A DNA stretch of 64,000 nt from BCD1 sp965230565 (GCA_965230565.1 CBDDLH010000016.1:558001-622000); one strand, 5' to 3'. Counted from the first letter of the stretch, positions 27,107-36,148 are shown. The notes: generated by a model from the sequence alone, not told the origin. Numbers and translations: made by a program.

Positions 27107-28084
27107 TTAGTAATCCCTAACAATAATCAGGTTGGCCAATTCTTCCAAGCCCAGAGTAGCTTCTTTGGTGCCGGAGAGCTTTGCTAAATGGTCCAATGCC
27201 TCATCCCTGTATTTTTTCATTAGACTTATGGTCATCTCAGGAATATCCAGATCATTCAGAATTTGGGTAACTGCTTCGATCTTTTCTTCTTCATTAACTT
27301 TCCTGGTTTTCATCCAGGTTTTTAAGGCTTTTCTCCTTTCCGGATCTGCCACTTCATATGCTTTGAGAATCATCCAGGTCTTTTTGTTCTGAAGGATGTC
27401 TCCTCCTCGTTTCTTACCTACTTTCTGGTTATCTCCGAAAGTATCCAGAAAATCATCCTGCAACTGAAAAGCAATGCCCACTTTCCTGCCAAATTCGGAA
27501 ATATGAAAGAAATCATCCTCATCAACTCCACCGATAACTGCTCCCAGCTGTAAGCTTCCTCTTAATAGAGCTGCAGTTTTCAACTCAATCATTTTCAGAT
27601 ACTGTGGAATGGTGATTTCATCTGAAGTTTCAAACTCCATATCGTACTGTTGTCCTTCACAAACCAACTCCGCCGTTTCATTAAAAAGATCAATCAATCT
27701 TGGAATCAACGTTTTATCAGAGGTTTCACAAAGAGACTTATACGCCAAAATAAGCATAACATCCCCTGAAAGGATGGCAGTATTGGTGTCATATTTTTCA
27801 TGTACGGTAGGTTTACCTCTTCGTAAAGTGGCATCATCCATTATATCATCATGAACCAGACTGAAATTATGGAATACCTCAACGGCCAGAGCAGCAGGAA
27901 GTGCTTTTTTAAAATCAGACCCAAAAAAGTCACAGGCTGCCAGAGCAAGAATTGGCCTCAGCCTTTTCCCGCCCAGCTGCATGATATAATCCACGGGTTC
28001 GTATAATCCCTTTGGGTCTTTGACAAAGGAATTTTGTTCCAGGTAATCCATTATTACAGGATAAAATCGCTGAATGAGCTGCAT
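27107..28084 (-). CDS. polyprenyl (farnesyl/geranylgeranyl-type) diphosphate synthase
   Basis: A 325-residue trans-prenyltransferase that extends allylic diphosphates with isopentenyl diphosphate. The first aspartate-rich motif DDIMDD is at residues 79-84 (SLVHDDIMDDATLRRGKPTV). The second, FQLQDDFLDTFGD, is near residue 210. GGKRLRP at residues 38-44 binds the isopentenyl substrate. A phenylalanine five residues before the first motif suggests a short-to-medium product, but product length is not settled by sequence alone. It stands alone, divergent from the response regulator. A TAGATTTG box (complement of 28104-28111) lies just upstream and may be its -7 element. Confidence 0.93.
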   Translation of the reverse strand: MQLIQRFYPVIMDYLEQNSFVKDPKGLYEPVDYIMQLGGKRLRPILALAACDFFGSDFKKALPAALAVEVFHNFSLVHDDIMDDATLRRGKPTVHEKYDTNTAILSGDVMLILAYKSLCETSDKTLIPRLIDLFNETAELVCEGQQYDMEFETSDEITIPQYLKMIELKTAALLRGSLQLGAVIGGVDEDDFFHISEFGRKVGIAFQLQDDFLDTFGDNQKVGKKRGGDILQNKKTWMILKAYEVADPERRKALKTWMKTRKVNEEEKIEAVTQILNDLDIPEMTISLMKKYRDEALDHLAKLSGTKEATLGLEELANLIIVRDY

Positions 28085-28209
28085 TGAAAGTAATTATTTT
28101 TAACAAATCTAACAAAGAAAACCGTACCCCCTAAAAAGTTCGTAAAATAATGATTATTTTGTCAGTCAGAAAATGAAACATTGTACACCGGCCACAAGTA
28201 AAACCCAAA

Positions 28210-28650
28210 ATGGTAGACAAAAGACAAGCCAACATTTTACTCATAGAAGACAATTCTGGTGATATTTGGTTGACCAGAGAAGCATTTAAACAGAGTAATA
28301 AGCAAACAAACCTGGAGGTAGTTTCAGATGGTGTTGAAGCCTACAAATATCTCAAAAAGGAACCACCTTTTGAAGACAAACCGGAACCAGATCTCATTTT
28401 ATTAGATCTGAATCTTCCGAAATGGGATGGAAGAGATGTGTTGAAAAAGGTCAAATCAGATGATAATCTCAAACATATCCCCATAATCATACTCACTACT
28501 TCCAACGCTCATAAAGATGTGATCAATTGTTATAAATTATATGCCAATTGTTTTATAACAAAACCGGTGGATTACGAAAGTTTTTTTTCCATCATAAAGC
28601 AAATAGAAACTTTTTGGCTGGATACCGTAATTTTGCCAACAACGGTTTAA
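28210..28650 (+). CDS. single-domain response regulator, Rcp1 type
   Basis: A 146-residue receiver domain with no output domain. The acidic pair is E13-D14, the phospho-accepting aspartate is D66 in DLILLDLNLPKWDG, the switch Thr is in IIILTTSNA and the conserved lysine is in FITKPVD. The loop insert KKEPPFEDKPEP and the ending IKQIETFWLDTVILP are typical of Rcp1-like regulators, which often serve phytochrome-type or other hybrid kinases. No kinase with a recognisable catalytic core is next to it. The following gene, 81 bases downstream, is a degenerate hybrid kinase and is a likely partner. Confidence 0.9.
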   Translation: MVDKRQANILLIEDNSGDIWLTREAFKQSNKQTNLEVVSDGVEAYKYLKKEPPFEDKPEPDLILLDLNLPKWDGRDVLKKVKSDDNLKHIPIIILTTSNAHKDVINCYKLYANCFITKPVDYESFFSIIKQIETFWLDTVILPTTV

Positions 28651-28731
28651 TGGTTTTAAAAATAATTTTTACGCAATCTAAAGAAGCAAATTTACCAATA
28701 CACAGGGACAAACATTATTATCGGAACGAAC

Positions 28732-30660
28732 ATGAAACAATTATCGGTAAATAATATACTCATTATTGAGGACGAGCAACATGATGTTGAACTCATAAAA
28801 GAGTATCTTAAGGAAGCTTCGTTTAAATACAGACTTTTTCATTCCGCATCTCTTATTGGAGGTATCGAACTGATCGAAGAAAAACCCATAGATCTGGTTC
28901 TTCTGGACCTTTCCCTTGACGACACTGCAGGGTTCAACACCCTTACCGGCTACCTTGAAAAAGCAGAGGATATTCCCGTCATCGTACTTACAGGAAATAA
29001 AAACGAGGCTGTCGGTATCCGCTCAGTATCTGCCGGAGCACAGGATTTCCTCGTAAAGGGTGAGTTTAATGAAGCAAGATTAATTAACGCTATAAAATAC
29101 TCGATTCAGCGTTTCAAAAGTCAAGCTAAACTCAAGGAAAAAAATCAGATTCTAACCATAAAAGAGAAAAGATATCGGGAGGCTCAAAAAATTGGGAGAT
29201 ATACCAATTGGGAAATGAATATCGTCACCAATGAAATGAAATGGTCTGACGAAATGTTCGAGATTTTTGGATTCCCTCATCAAAGTTTTAACCCAACCCT
29301 CTCCGATTACCTGAGATACGTACACATTGAGGATAGAGAAAAAGTGGAATCTTTTTTCGAAAATGCCATTAAAACCGGAGACCTGACTAAAATTAACCAT
29401 AGAATCCTGGTCCATGGCCGTCAGGTGAAAATGCTGAATATTCGGGTGCAGGTAAAATATGATGAAACGACCAACACCATCATTCTTTTCGGTAACCTTC
29501 AGGACGTCACCGATAACTTCCCCGGTTTACCGGATGTGTCACAGGACAGCAATGCCCTTCATCCTGAACTTAAGGTTGAGTATTCTGCTGCTATTCCCAA
29601 AGACTTCGATTTTTTCGAGCACCTAATGTTGCTTTCAAATTACCTCATGGATTTATTAAACTCTGACATATCTGAAGATCAAAGGAATACCCTTTCCAAA
29701 ATGGCTCTCTCCCTTGGAAATTACACAAAGGTTACCAGCAATTTCCAAAATATGTTGCCCATGTTGGAGCAGAAATTGCATCTTAGGGATACCGAATTTA
29801 ACATGGAAAAGTTTCTTTCAGATATTCAGGAGCCATTTATTCTGCAAAAATATCTTGGAAGAACTATTGTGAATTTCCATTCAAATGACAAACTAGCCGG
29901 TAATTTTTCAGGTCCGTTTCAAAACATAAGACTCACCATTTTTAATTTACTGCTCAGCATCCTTGAAAGTAAAAAAAATACTGACGATATAAATATTCAC
30001 ATCGACCTGTTTAAAGGTGATAAAACTTCCCATTCCCTTGAATTTACCTTTGTTTTTAAAGGACAATTCCCTCAAGCGGAAGAAATCCTGGAATTATCTG
30101 AAGGAGAAAACATATTCCGAATTGAAAACCTGAAAAACTTGTTTAGCATTCATCCACTGGATCTTGTTGTCAATGCCTTTAGCATAAAACAACTCAATGG
30201 CGTTTTCAAGTTTGAAGCCGGAGAAATGAATCGGCTGTCCCTTGGCATACCCATCAGCAAAATTGAAAAAAAGGTTTATGAAGATCAAATTATCGCACCT
30301 GTAAAATTTTTGTTAGCAGAAGACCATGTAATGAATCAAATAGTGATGAAGAAAACCCTTAGGGCATGGTCAGATAACGTAAACGTAGAGATCGTAAAGA
30401 CAAGTAATGAAATCCTTTCTGAATTAAAAAGTGATTATTACGACATTTTACTATTGAATGTTGACCTCCCTGATCCCGGGGGAATTGAGATTGTTAAAAA
30501 GATCAGAACTCATTATGAAATTCCCATCCTCGGAATTAGCTCCTACCCTTCCAACCAGGAGCAAAAAATGTGTCTTGAAGCAGGTATGAACGCCTACCTA
30601 AAAAAACCTTTTACCAACGAGAACCTCTTTCAACAAATTCTGGAATTGCTTTCCAATTAG
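28732..30660 (+). CDS. receiver-PAS-degenerate kinase-pseudoreceiver protein
   Basis: A 642-residue signalling protein. Residues 5-125 are a complete receiver (E13-D14, D59, T87, K109). Residues about 145-260 form a PAS domain (RYTNWEMNIVTNEMKWSDEM, then FGNLQDVTD). Residues about 290-515 are placed and patterned like the dimerisation and ATP-binding parts of a histidine kinase. However, no phospho-accepting histidine, N-box asparagine or glycine-rich lid is visible. Residues about 525-642 are a second receiver-like domain. It keeps the acidic pair (E530-D531) and lysine K625, but the phospho-accepting Asp is replaced by Asn576 (DILLLNVDLP). The protein probably senses or scaffolds rather than phosphorylates. 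It follows the Rcp1-type gene and likely shares its transcript. Confidence 0.85.
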   Translation: MKQLSVNNILIIEDEQHDVELIKEYLKEASFKYRLFHSASLIGGIELIEEKPIDLVLLDLSLDDTAGFNTLTGYLEKAEDIPVIVLTGNKNEAVGIRSVSAGAQDFLVKGEFNEARLINAIKYSIQRFKSQAKLKEKNQILTIKEKRYREAQKIGRYTNWEMNIVTNEMKWSDEMFEIFGFPHQSFNPTLSDYLRYVHIEDREKVESFFENAIKTGDLTKINHRILVHGRQVKMLNIRVQVKYDETTNTIILFGNLQDVTDNFPGLPDVSQDSNALHPELKVEYSAAIPKDFDFFEHLMLLSNYLMDLLNSDISEDQRNTLSKMALSLGNYTKVTSNFQNMLPMLEQKLHLRDTEFNMEKFLSDIQEPFILQKYLGRTIVNFHSNDKLAGNFSGPFQNIRLTIFNLLLSILESKKNTDDINIHIDLFKGDKTSHSLEFTFVFKGQFPQAEEILELSEGENIFRIENLKNLFSIHPLDLVVNAFSIKQLNGVFKFEAGEMNRLSLGIPISKIEKKVYEDQIIAPVKFLLAEDHVMNQIVMKKTLRAWSDNVNVEIVKTSNEILSELKSDYYDILLLNVDLPDPGGIEIVKKIRTHYEIPILGISSYPSNQEQKMCLEAGMNAYLKKPFTNENLFQQILELLSN

Positions 30661-30697
30661 TATTGTACCACCGCCTATTGGCTTTTTATCGCCATTC

Positions 30698-30729
30698 TTT
30701 GGACAAACGAACGTTCATTCGTATTTTTG
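30698..30729 (+). promoter_or_regulatory. Bacteroidota promoter for the reductase-TetR operon
   Basis: TTTG at 30698-30701 and TATTTTTG at 30722-30729 are an exact TTTG / TAnnTTTG pair with a 20-base spacer. The ATG of the reductase gene lies 26 bases after the -7 box. A palindrome fills the spacer (see the operator entry). Confidence 0.75.
30707..30722. promoter_or_regulatory. probable TetR-family operator inside the promoter
   Basis: ACGAACGTTCATTCGT is a 16-base imperfect inverted repeat with perfect outer arms ACGAA/TTCGT. It lies between the -33 and -7 boxes and overlaps the first base of the -7 box. A protein bound there would block RNA polymerase. The second gene of the operon encodes a TetR-type repressor, the obvious candidate to bind it. 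Binding itself is inferred. Confidence 0.6.
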
Positions 30730-30754
30730 CAAAATAACCGAACCGCAAATACAT

Positions 30755-31828
30755 ATGAGCAGATTTCATTCGCTAAGTATCAAAGAAATACAAAAGGAAA
30801 CCAAAGACTGTGTTTCCGTTGCATTTAATGTTCCGGAAAACCTAACGGATGAATTTCAATTCACCCCGGGTCAACACCTTGTACTCAAATCCGAAATCAA
30901 AGGTGAAGAAGTCAGAAGGTCCTACTCCATTTGCACCAGCCCTGCTGATAATGAATTGCGGGTGGCTATCAAACAAATCCATGGCGGACTGTTTTCGACT
31001 TTTGCGAATCAAGAATTGAAAAAGGGAGACACCTTGGAGGTTATGTCTCCTTCAGGGAAATTTGGCCTGGATGAAGATGTTGCAAAAATAGGGAATTATG
31101 TTGCTTTTGCGGCCGGTAGCGGAATTACTCCTATTATTTCAATTATTAAATCTACTCTGGAGACAGATCCTGAAAGTCAGTTCACATTGTTTTATGGCAA
31201 TAAAAACCAACAATCCATCATTTTCAATGAACAACTGGCTAACTTGAAAAACCTTTACTTAAACAGGTTGAGCGTATTTCACATTTTATCCCAGGAGAAT
31301 CCAGGAAGCGATCTTTTCTTTGGGCGAATAAACAAGGAAAAGTGCCTTACGTTTTGTGAAAAGCTCATCGATACCAAAAATGTGGATGCCTTTTTCTTGT
31401 GTGGTCCGATGGGAATGATAGAAGATGTCAGAGATTGTTTAGAAGGATTCCACGTATCAACTGAAAAAGTTCATTTTGAATTATTCACGGCTCCTGATCA
31501 AAAAGTCCCGCAGGAGGCTTCTAAAGCTTCAACCGAAGCGGAAAATTTCGCTGTTTCCCTCGATATTAAAATTGACAATGATTCCTTCACTATTCAATCA
31601 CCAACCAATAGTGGCACCATCCTCGACCTGGCCAATGAAGCGGGACATGATTTGCCGTTTTCCTGCAAAGGAGGTGTTTGTTGTACGTGCAGGGCAAAAC
31701 TGACAGAAGGTCAAATCGTTATGGATGTCAACTACGCTCTGGAGGAAGACGAAGTTGAAGCCGGATATATCCTAACCTGTCAGGCAAGACCCAAAACGAA
31801 AAAGGTTTCTGTTGATTTTGACGCCTGA
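30755..31828 (+). CDS. PaaE-like NAD(P)H:ferredoxin-type oxidoreductase with 2Fe-2S domain
   Basis: A 357-residue electron-transfer protein. Residues 1-100 are an FAD-binding barrel (RRSYSICTSP binds FAD). Residues about 110-235 are an NAD(P)H-binding fold (FAAGSGITPIISI, then FFLCGPMGMIEDV). The C-terminal plant-type 2Fe-2S domain has ligands in SCKGGVCCTCRAKL and a last Cys in ILTCQARP. The order and length match PaaE/PaaK, the reductase of phenylacetyl-CoA epoxidase, and related reductases. No paaABCD genes are in this window, so the partner oxygenase is unknown. It is first in an operon with the tetR gene 20 bases downstream. Confidence 0.88.
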   Translation: MSRFHSLSIKEIQKETKDCVSVAFNVPENLTDEFQFTPGQHLVLKSEIKGEEVRRSYSICTSPADNELRVAIKQIHGGLFSTFANQELKKGDTLEVMSPSGKFGLDEDVAKIGNYVAFAAGSGITPIISIIKSTLETDPESQFTLFYGNKNQQSIIFNEQLANLKNLYLNRLSVFHILSQENPGSDLFFGRINKEKCLTFCEKLIDTKNVDAFFLCGPMGMIEDVRDCLEGFHVSTEKVHFELFTAPDQKVPQEASKASTEAENFAVSLDIKIDNDSFTIQSPTNSGTILDLANEAGHDLPFSCKGGVCCTCRAKLTEGQIVMDVNYALEEDEVEAGYILTCQARPKTKKVSVDFDA

Positions 31829-31848
31829 TCATTCAAATTTTGAAATTC

Positions 31849-32418
31849 ATGAACAGATCCAAAAAACAGGCAATCCAGGTTGCCGCTGCTAAATTGTTTC
31901 GGGATCGTGGTTATGCCGCTACCTCTATGCGTGATCTCGCAGACGCAGTCCATTTAAAGGCCTCAAGTCTATACAATCATATTTCAGGAAAGGAAGAGAT
32001 TCTTAAAGAAATCTGTTTCGAAACAGCACAGCGTTTTTTAGAAGCCATGGATGAAGTAGAGAAAAAGGATATCTCCTGCAATGAAAAGATCCGCCATCTT
32101 ATCCAGTTGCATATTCAAACCGCGATGACGGATGTCACTTCCATTACAGCCTTCAATGACGAATGGAGACATCTTAGCGAACCACATCTTTCCACTTTTA
32201 AATCCATTAGAAAAGCATACGAAAACAGATTTAAGGAAATTATTAAGCAAGGAATAGACAATGATCAAATACAGCACGGTGATCCGACCATAATTCTTTA
32301 TACAATCCTATCATCTGTAAGATGGCTTTACGACTGGTACAGACCCGACAGAGTTTTAACTTCCAGTCAGCTGGAGGAAAGTATAATTAACATTTTAATG
32401 ACGGGCATAGCAAAATAG
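31849..32418 (+). CDS. TetR/AcrR family transcriptional regulator
   Basis: A 189-residue repressor-type protein. The N-terminal helix-turn-helix reads AAKLFRDRGYAATSMRDLAD, then HLKASSLYNHISGKEEIL, the TetR_N signature. The C-terminal helical domain is the ligand/dimer part. ATG at 31849 is preferred over the in-frame TTG at 31840. It is encoded directly after the PaaE-like reductase. A palindromic operator lies in the shared promoter, so it likely represses its own operon until an inducer, perhaps an aromatic or acyl-CoA compound, binds. The inducer is unknown. Confidence 0.9.
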   Translation: MNRSKKQAIQVAAAKLFRDRGYAATSMRDLADAVHLKASSLYNHISGKEEILKEICFETAQRFLEAMDEVEKKDISCNEKIRHLIQLHIQTAMTDVTSITAFNDEWRHLSEPHLSTFKSIRKAYENRFKEIIKQGIDNDQIQHGDPTIILYTILSSVRWLYDWYRPDRVLTSSQLEESIINILMTGIAK

Positions 32419-32450
32419 TTTTATTTTTGCTACAAGCATTAAAAGAAACA

Positions 32451-33515
32451 ATGAGTACAAAATTTACCAATTCTTTTGAATACCAAGGCAATAAGGCTAC
32501 CTCTTCCTTTTTAAGCCTCCGATTAGCATTAATGCTGATGGCAGGAGAATTGGTTCTTGGAATTAGTGGCTATATAATTATTGAAGGATATACCTTAAGA
32601 GAGGCCTTTTATATGACTATTCTGGCCATCTCAACTGTTGGGTTTGCTGAGGTCCAGCCACTTAGTCCTACCGGACAGGTATTTTCTTCGGTGCTCATCA
32701 TGCTCAATATCGGGATTTTTGCCTATCTAATTTCTGTTTTCACTTTTTATGTCATCCAGGGGGAAATTTTTAAAAAAATGAATTACGATCTGATCCAAAA
32801 GAAAATTGGTAAACTAAAAAACCATGTTATCATTTGTGGTTATGGCAAATATGGTAAAGAAATTGCCCTTCATTTGTTACAACATGATATCCCATTCGTG
32901 ATAATCGATGCTGATCCTGATGTCATAGAAGAAATCAGGCAGGACAAACTCAATTTACTCTTCATCCATGCAGATGCCACCATGGATGACACCCTTAAAA
33001 ATGCAGGGATTGATCGGGCGGAGGCGATTATTTCTGCATTACCTGATGACTCTGAAAATGTGTATATTGTTATTACCGCAAAAAACATCAATCCGGGTAT
33101 CAACATAATCAGCAGAGCTTCCCAGGTTAAATCTCAAAAAACCCTCTTATTGGCCGGGGCAACGCATGTAATCATGCCTGAACAGATTGGTGGTTATTAT
33201 ATGGCAACGCTTGTGAGTAAACCCGGTGCGGTTGAATTCTTCAGTTTTATTACCAGAGACATGGAGTCTGATATCAGTTTTGAGGAGCTGAAATATGAAG
33301 ATATGCCGGAAGGCTGTAAGAATAAATCGCTCAGGGACATGAATATCCGTAAAATAACCGGAGCCAACGTTATTGGGTATATTAACCCAAGAAATAATTA
33401 TATCGTAAACCCTGAACCAGATGCAATACTGGAGCCTAATTCCAGCTTTATTGTTCTGGGAAGTACCAAACAACTAAAAGCCTTAAAAGACTTACTTGAC
33501 AACTATCCTTCCTAA
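32451..33515 (+). CDS. potassium channel-like protein with RCK (TrkA-N/TrkA-C) domains
   Basis: A 354-residue inner-membrane channel subunit. Two membrane segments (about residues 22-44 and 76-100) flank a pore loop with filter sequence STVGFAEV at residues 61-68. The standard TVGYG is changed to TVGFA. A cytoplasmic RCK domain follows: HVIICGYGKYGKEIALHLL (Rossmann GxGxxG), acidic IDADPDVIEE, and DATMDDTLKNAGIDRAEAI. A TrkA-C-type domain makes up the last 90 residues. The channel probably conducts K+ under nucleotide or ion control. ATG at 32451 is chosen; an in-frame TTG at 32427 exists. A TATTTTTG box at 32422-32429 is a possible -7 element. The next gene follows after 14 bases. Confidence 0.87.
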   Translation: MSTKFTNSFEYQGNKATSSFLSLRLALMLMAGELVLGISGYIIIEGYTLREAFYMTILAISTVGFAEVQPLSPTGQVFSSVLIMLNIGIFAYLISVFTFYVIQGEIFKKMNYDLIQKKIGKLKNHVIICGYGKYGKEIALHLLQHDIPFVIIDADPDVIEEIRQDKLNLLFIHADATMDDTLKNAGIDRAEAIISALPDDSENVYIVITAKNINPGINIISRASQVKSQKTLLLAGATHVIMPEQIGGYYMATLVSKPGAVEFFSFITRDMESDISFEELKYEDMPEGCKNKSLRDMNIRKITGANVIGYINPRNNYIVNPEPDAILEPNSSFIVLGSTKQLKALKDLLDNYPS

Positions 33516-33529
33516 CCTTTAATAAAACT

Positions 33530-34054
33530 ATGGCACTGATAAAAAAAGTCCGGGGTTTTACTCCTCAATTTGGAAACAACTGCTATCTCACTGAAAATGC
33601 CACTATTGTAGGAGATGTAATTATGGGAGATAATTGTAGTGTCTGGTTCCAGGCAGTCATCAGAGGTGATGTCAACAGCATCCGAATAGGCGACAATGTA
33701 AATATCCAGGATGGGGCAATCATACATGGAACTTATGAGAAATTCTCCACTACAATCGGAAATGACGTTTCTATCGGCCACAGGGCTATGGTTCATGGAT
33801 GCACAATAAAAGATAATGTTCTCATAGGAATGGGGGCAATAATCCTTGACAATGCCGTCATCGAAGAGAATTGTCTGATTGCAGCCGGTGCACTTATTTT
33901 GGAAAACATGGTATGTGAATCAGGAGGAATCTATGCCGGGATACCGGCGAAAAAAGTAAAATCTGTTCCACCGGAAATGCTGGAAGATAAATTTAAATCA
34001 CTCGCTCAAAATTACATTAAATATTCCGGGTGGTTTAAGGCCGAGGAAGAATAA
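33530..34054 (+). CDS. gamma-carbonic anhydrase family protein
   Basis: A 174-residue left-handed beta-helix protein of the YrdA/CaiE/PaaY group. The hexapeptide repeats run through residues 20-150. The three zinc-ligand histidines of the family are present at H66, H84 and H89 (IIHGTYE, then GHRAMVHGC). RGDVNSIRIGDNVNIQDGA is the family signature. It may interconvert CO2 and bicarbonate or act as a thioesterase-like enzyme; members of this group are often poorly active anhydrases. It is 14 bases after the channel gene and probably co-transcribed. It converges on upp. Confidence 0.9.
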   Translation: MALIKKVRGFTPQFGNNCYLTENATIVGDVIMGDNCSVWFQAVIRGDVNSIRIGDNVNIQDGAIIHGTYEKFSTTIGNDVSIGHRAMVHGCTIKDNVLIGMGAIILDNAVIEENCLIAAGALILENMVCESGGIYAGIPAKKVKSVPPEMLEDKFKSLAQNYIKYSGWFKAEEE

Positions 34055-34067
34055 GGTACCTCTATGA

Positions 34068-34718
34068 TCACTCTTGAATTTTGGCCCCAAAGCTGAGATC
34101 ACCTGCATCACCCAGTCCGGGAACAATATAAGCCTTAGCCGTTAACTCTTCATCAATAGCACCTACCCAGATGTGTACATCAGGGTGACGCCGACGTACG
34201 TAATTAATTCCCTCCGTTGATCCTATTGCCGTAACGACATGTATAGATTTTGGATCACCGTAATCCTGAAGGGATTTTAAAACGACATCCATGGATGCTC
34301 CGGTGGCTATCATTGGATCTGAAAGAATCAACGTAGTACCTTCCAGATCCGGGCAGGTTATATAACCGGCTTTTATATCAAAAGAACCACCTTTATGATG
34401 TTTTCGATAAGCCGAAATAAATGCACTTCCGGCATCATCAAAAAAACTTAATAATCCATTGTGCAGTGGAAGCCCGGCCCTCAAAATGGTAGCCAAAATA
34501 ACGTGATCATAATATTTATTGGAAGTTGCCACCCCGAGCGGAGTTTCTACATCAATTTCGTGATAGTCAAATGTTTTACTGACCTCGTAAGCAAAGATTT
34601 TTCCGAGGCGTTCCATATTAGTTCTGAAACGCATACTGTCCTGTTGAATCTCATGATCCCGCAACTCATTGAGGAACTTTTTTACAAGACTATTTTGATC
34701 ACTAAGGTTAACTATCAT
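34068..34718 (-). CDS. upp: uracil phosphoribosyltransferase
   Basis: A 216-residue pyrimidine-salvage enzyme that makes UMP from uracil and PRPP. The PRPP-binding loop is LILSDPMIATGASMDVVLKS. The uracil-binding end is YIVPGLGDAGDLSFG. The N-terminus RDHEIQQDSMRFRTNMERLG also matches Upp. The length is normal. It is convergent with the gamma-carbonic anhydrase gene, whose stop codon is only 13 bases away, and is preceded by 98 bases without a gene. Confidence 0.96.
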   Translation of the reverse strand: MIVNLSDQNSLVKKFLNELRDHEIQQDSMRFRTNMERLGKIFAYEVSKTFDYHEIDVETPLGVATSNKYYDHVILATILRAGLPLHNGLLSFFDDAGSAFISAYRKHHKGGSFDIKAGYITCPDLEGTTLILSDPMIATGASMDVVLKSLQDYGDPKSIHVVTAIGSTEGINYVRRRHPDVHIWVGAIDEELTAKAYIVPGLGDAGDLSFGAKIQE

Positions 34719-34816
34719 TTAAGGCCCAATTTTACCCCAATATAGGAAAAATAGAAAATCTCCCCAATAAATTGAAAGCGATTCTTTTTCAAAATCTCCA
34801 CATTAATTGACTCGAT

Positions 34817-36145
34817 TCAGCTTTTTCCCGACTCAATGATTTTCCGGTAAACCTCTTCCCATCCCGACCAGCCGTGAAACGCAGAAAAAGAACTGTTATG
34901 CCATAAGGTTGAAAAAACACCGCCTGTTTTTTTTACCTGATCAAGGATTCTTTCTACCGTCCTCCAAGCATCTTCAGGGGAAAGATTCAAATATTGTTTA
35001 AGCGTAACATCCATAACCTGAAAAGGGATAATTCTTAGAGCCGTTTCTGTTTCCTTTTCCAGGTCATACCAGTTGAATTCTCCGGCAATTCCGGCCCTGA
35101 AACCAATATCATCAGCAAAACCCATGGAATAATCAGATTTAACCCCTGCTCGAATCAAATTACGGTAAGTACCTGGAAATGATAGACTTAGATAATGTTG
35201 CCTGCTTTTTTTTACCGGACCCTTTTTTATAACTCCCAACTTCATAATTTCTTTCTCCAGTAGTAAAAAATCATCATTCGAGGCAAAGGAAGGGTGTATT
35301 CCAACCCTAGCCTGCGGAGCAACAGATCTAATCAATTCTCTAAACGCTGCATTCTTCCAGTTAATACACTTATCAACACCACCATAATTTCCCATCAAAA
35401 AAAACCAAATAGGGTGCAAATCAAATGTTTCATGAATTTCCTTCAGTAAATCATACGCATGGAAGGGATCTTTTGAGTTATCTCTTATGGAAAGATTTCG
35501 CCTCCGGACCTTTTTAAAATCCAAGCGCATAAAATCCTTGAGCCAACCAGCAAAACCTCTCATCCCTCTGTTGCTGAAAGCCCAGGCAAGATCAATATCG
35601 TAAGTGGGTTGAAAACGGTATGCTGGCTTTTTGACAGAAACCTCAGGAAACTTTCTCAGGATACATTTCTCCAATTCCCGAACCCATAGGTTTACCACAG
35701 GAGTCCTAAGAAAACCAAATTTTCCAGCCAGGCTTTCTTTGGCGGTAAATCTGCCAAAACGATCACCCGAAAAATCCCAATATTCTTCATATCTGGTGAG
35801 CATAAAAAATATCATGGCAGGAAGGTCATATGTTAAATCAGCAGCAGCATTATCCGTTTTAAAAAAGAAAGGCAGGTCAGCTTTAAATTCAATGGTTAAT
35901 TCGATCTTTCGAATCCCTTGTTCACTCAAAAGTCCGCATGGAACAATATAAACCTCCCCGGACTGGCAAATTTCATGGCTGTAATTGATCTTTACTCTCT
36001 GAAAGGACTTGAAGTCTTCCAAATTGTCAGTAAACCCCGTTTCCAATCCAAAAAACTCCTGTAATATGGTTTTATAGGTATACCGTATTCTGGGAGTTAT
36101 TTCTGGTGCAAAAACCAAACAATCCATGCAGATCAGTTTATTCAA
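34817..36145 (-). CDS. polysaccharide deacetylase family protein
   Basis: A 442-residue protein. A long N-terminal region (residues 1-170) of a type common in Bacteroidota precedes a NodB-like fold. The metal/catalytic region PTYDIDLAWAF lies near residue 188, with GIHPSFASND further on and LWHNSSFS near the end (TFDDG, H and LxH motif positions). The family removes acetyl groups from extracellular or cell-wall sugars. There is no signal peptide at this start. An alternative ATG six codons on (MDCLVFAPE) is possible. It is the last of four genes in a tight operon of glycosyltransferases, so it probably modifies a glycan made by that set. Confidence 0.78.
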   Translation of the reverse strand: MNKLICMDCLVFAPEITPRIRYTYKTILQEFFGLETGFTDNLEDFKSFQRVKINYSHEICQSGEVYIVPCGLLSEQGIRKIELTIEFKADLPFFFKTDNAAADLTYDLPAMIFFMLTRYEEYWDFSGDRFGRFTAKESLAGKFGFLRTPVVNLWVRELEKCILRKFPEVSVKKPAYRFQPTYDIDLAWAFSNRGMRGFAGWLKDFMRLDFKKVRRRNLSIRDNSKDPFHAYDLLKEIHETFDLHPIWFFLMGNYGGVDKCINWKNAAFRELIRSVAPQARVGIHPSFASNDDFLLLEKEIMKLGVIKKGPVKKSRQHYLSLSFPGTYRNLIRAGVKSDYSMGFADDIGFRAGIAGEFNWYDLEKETETALRIIPFQVMDVTLKQYLNLSPEDAWRTVERILDQVKKTGGVFSTLWHNSSFSAFHGWSGWEEVYRKIIESGKS

Positions 36146-36148
36146 AAA

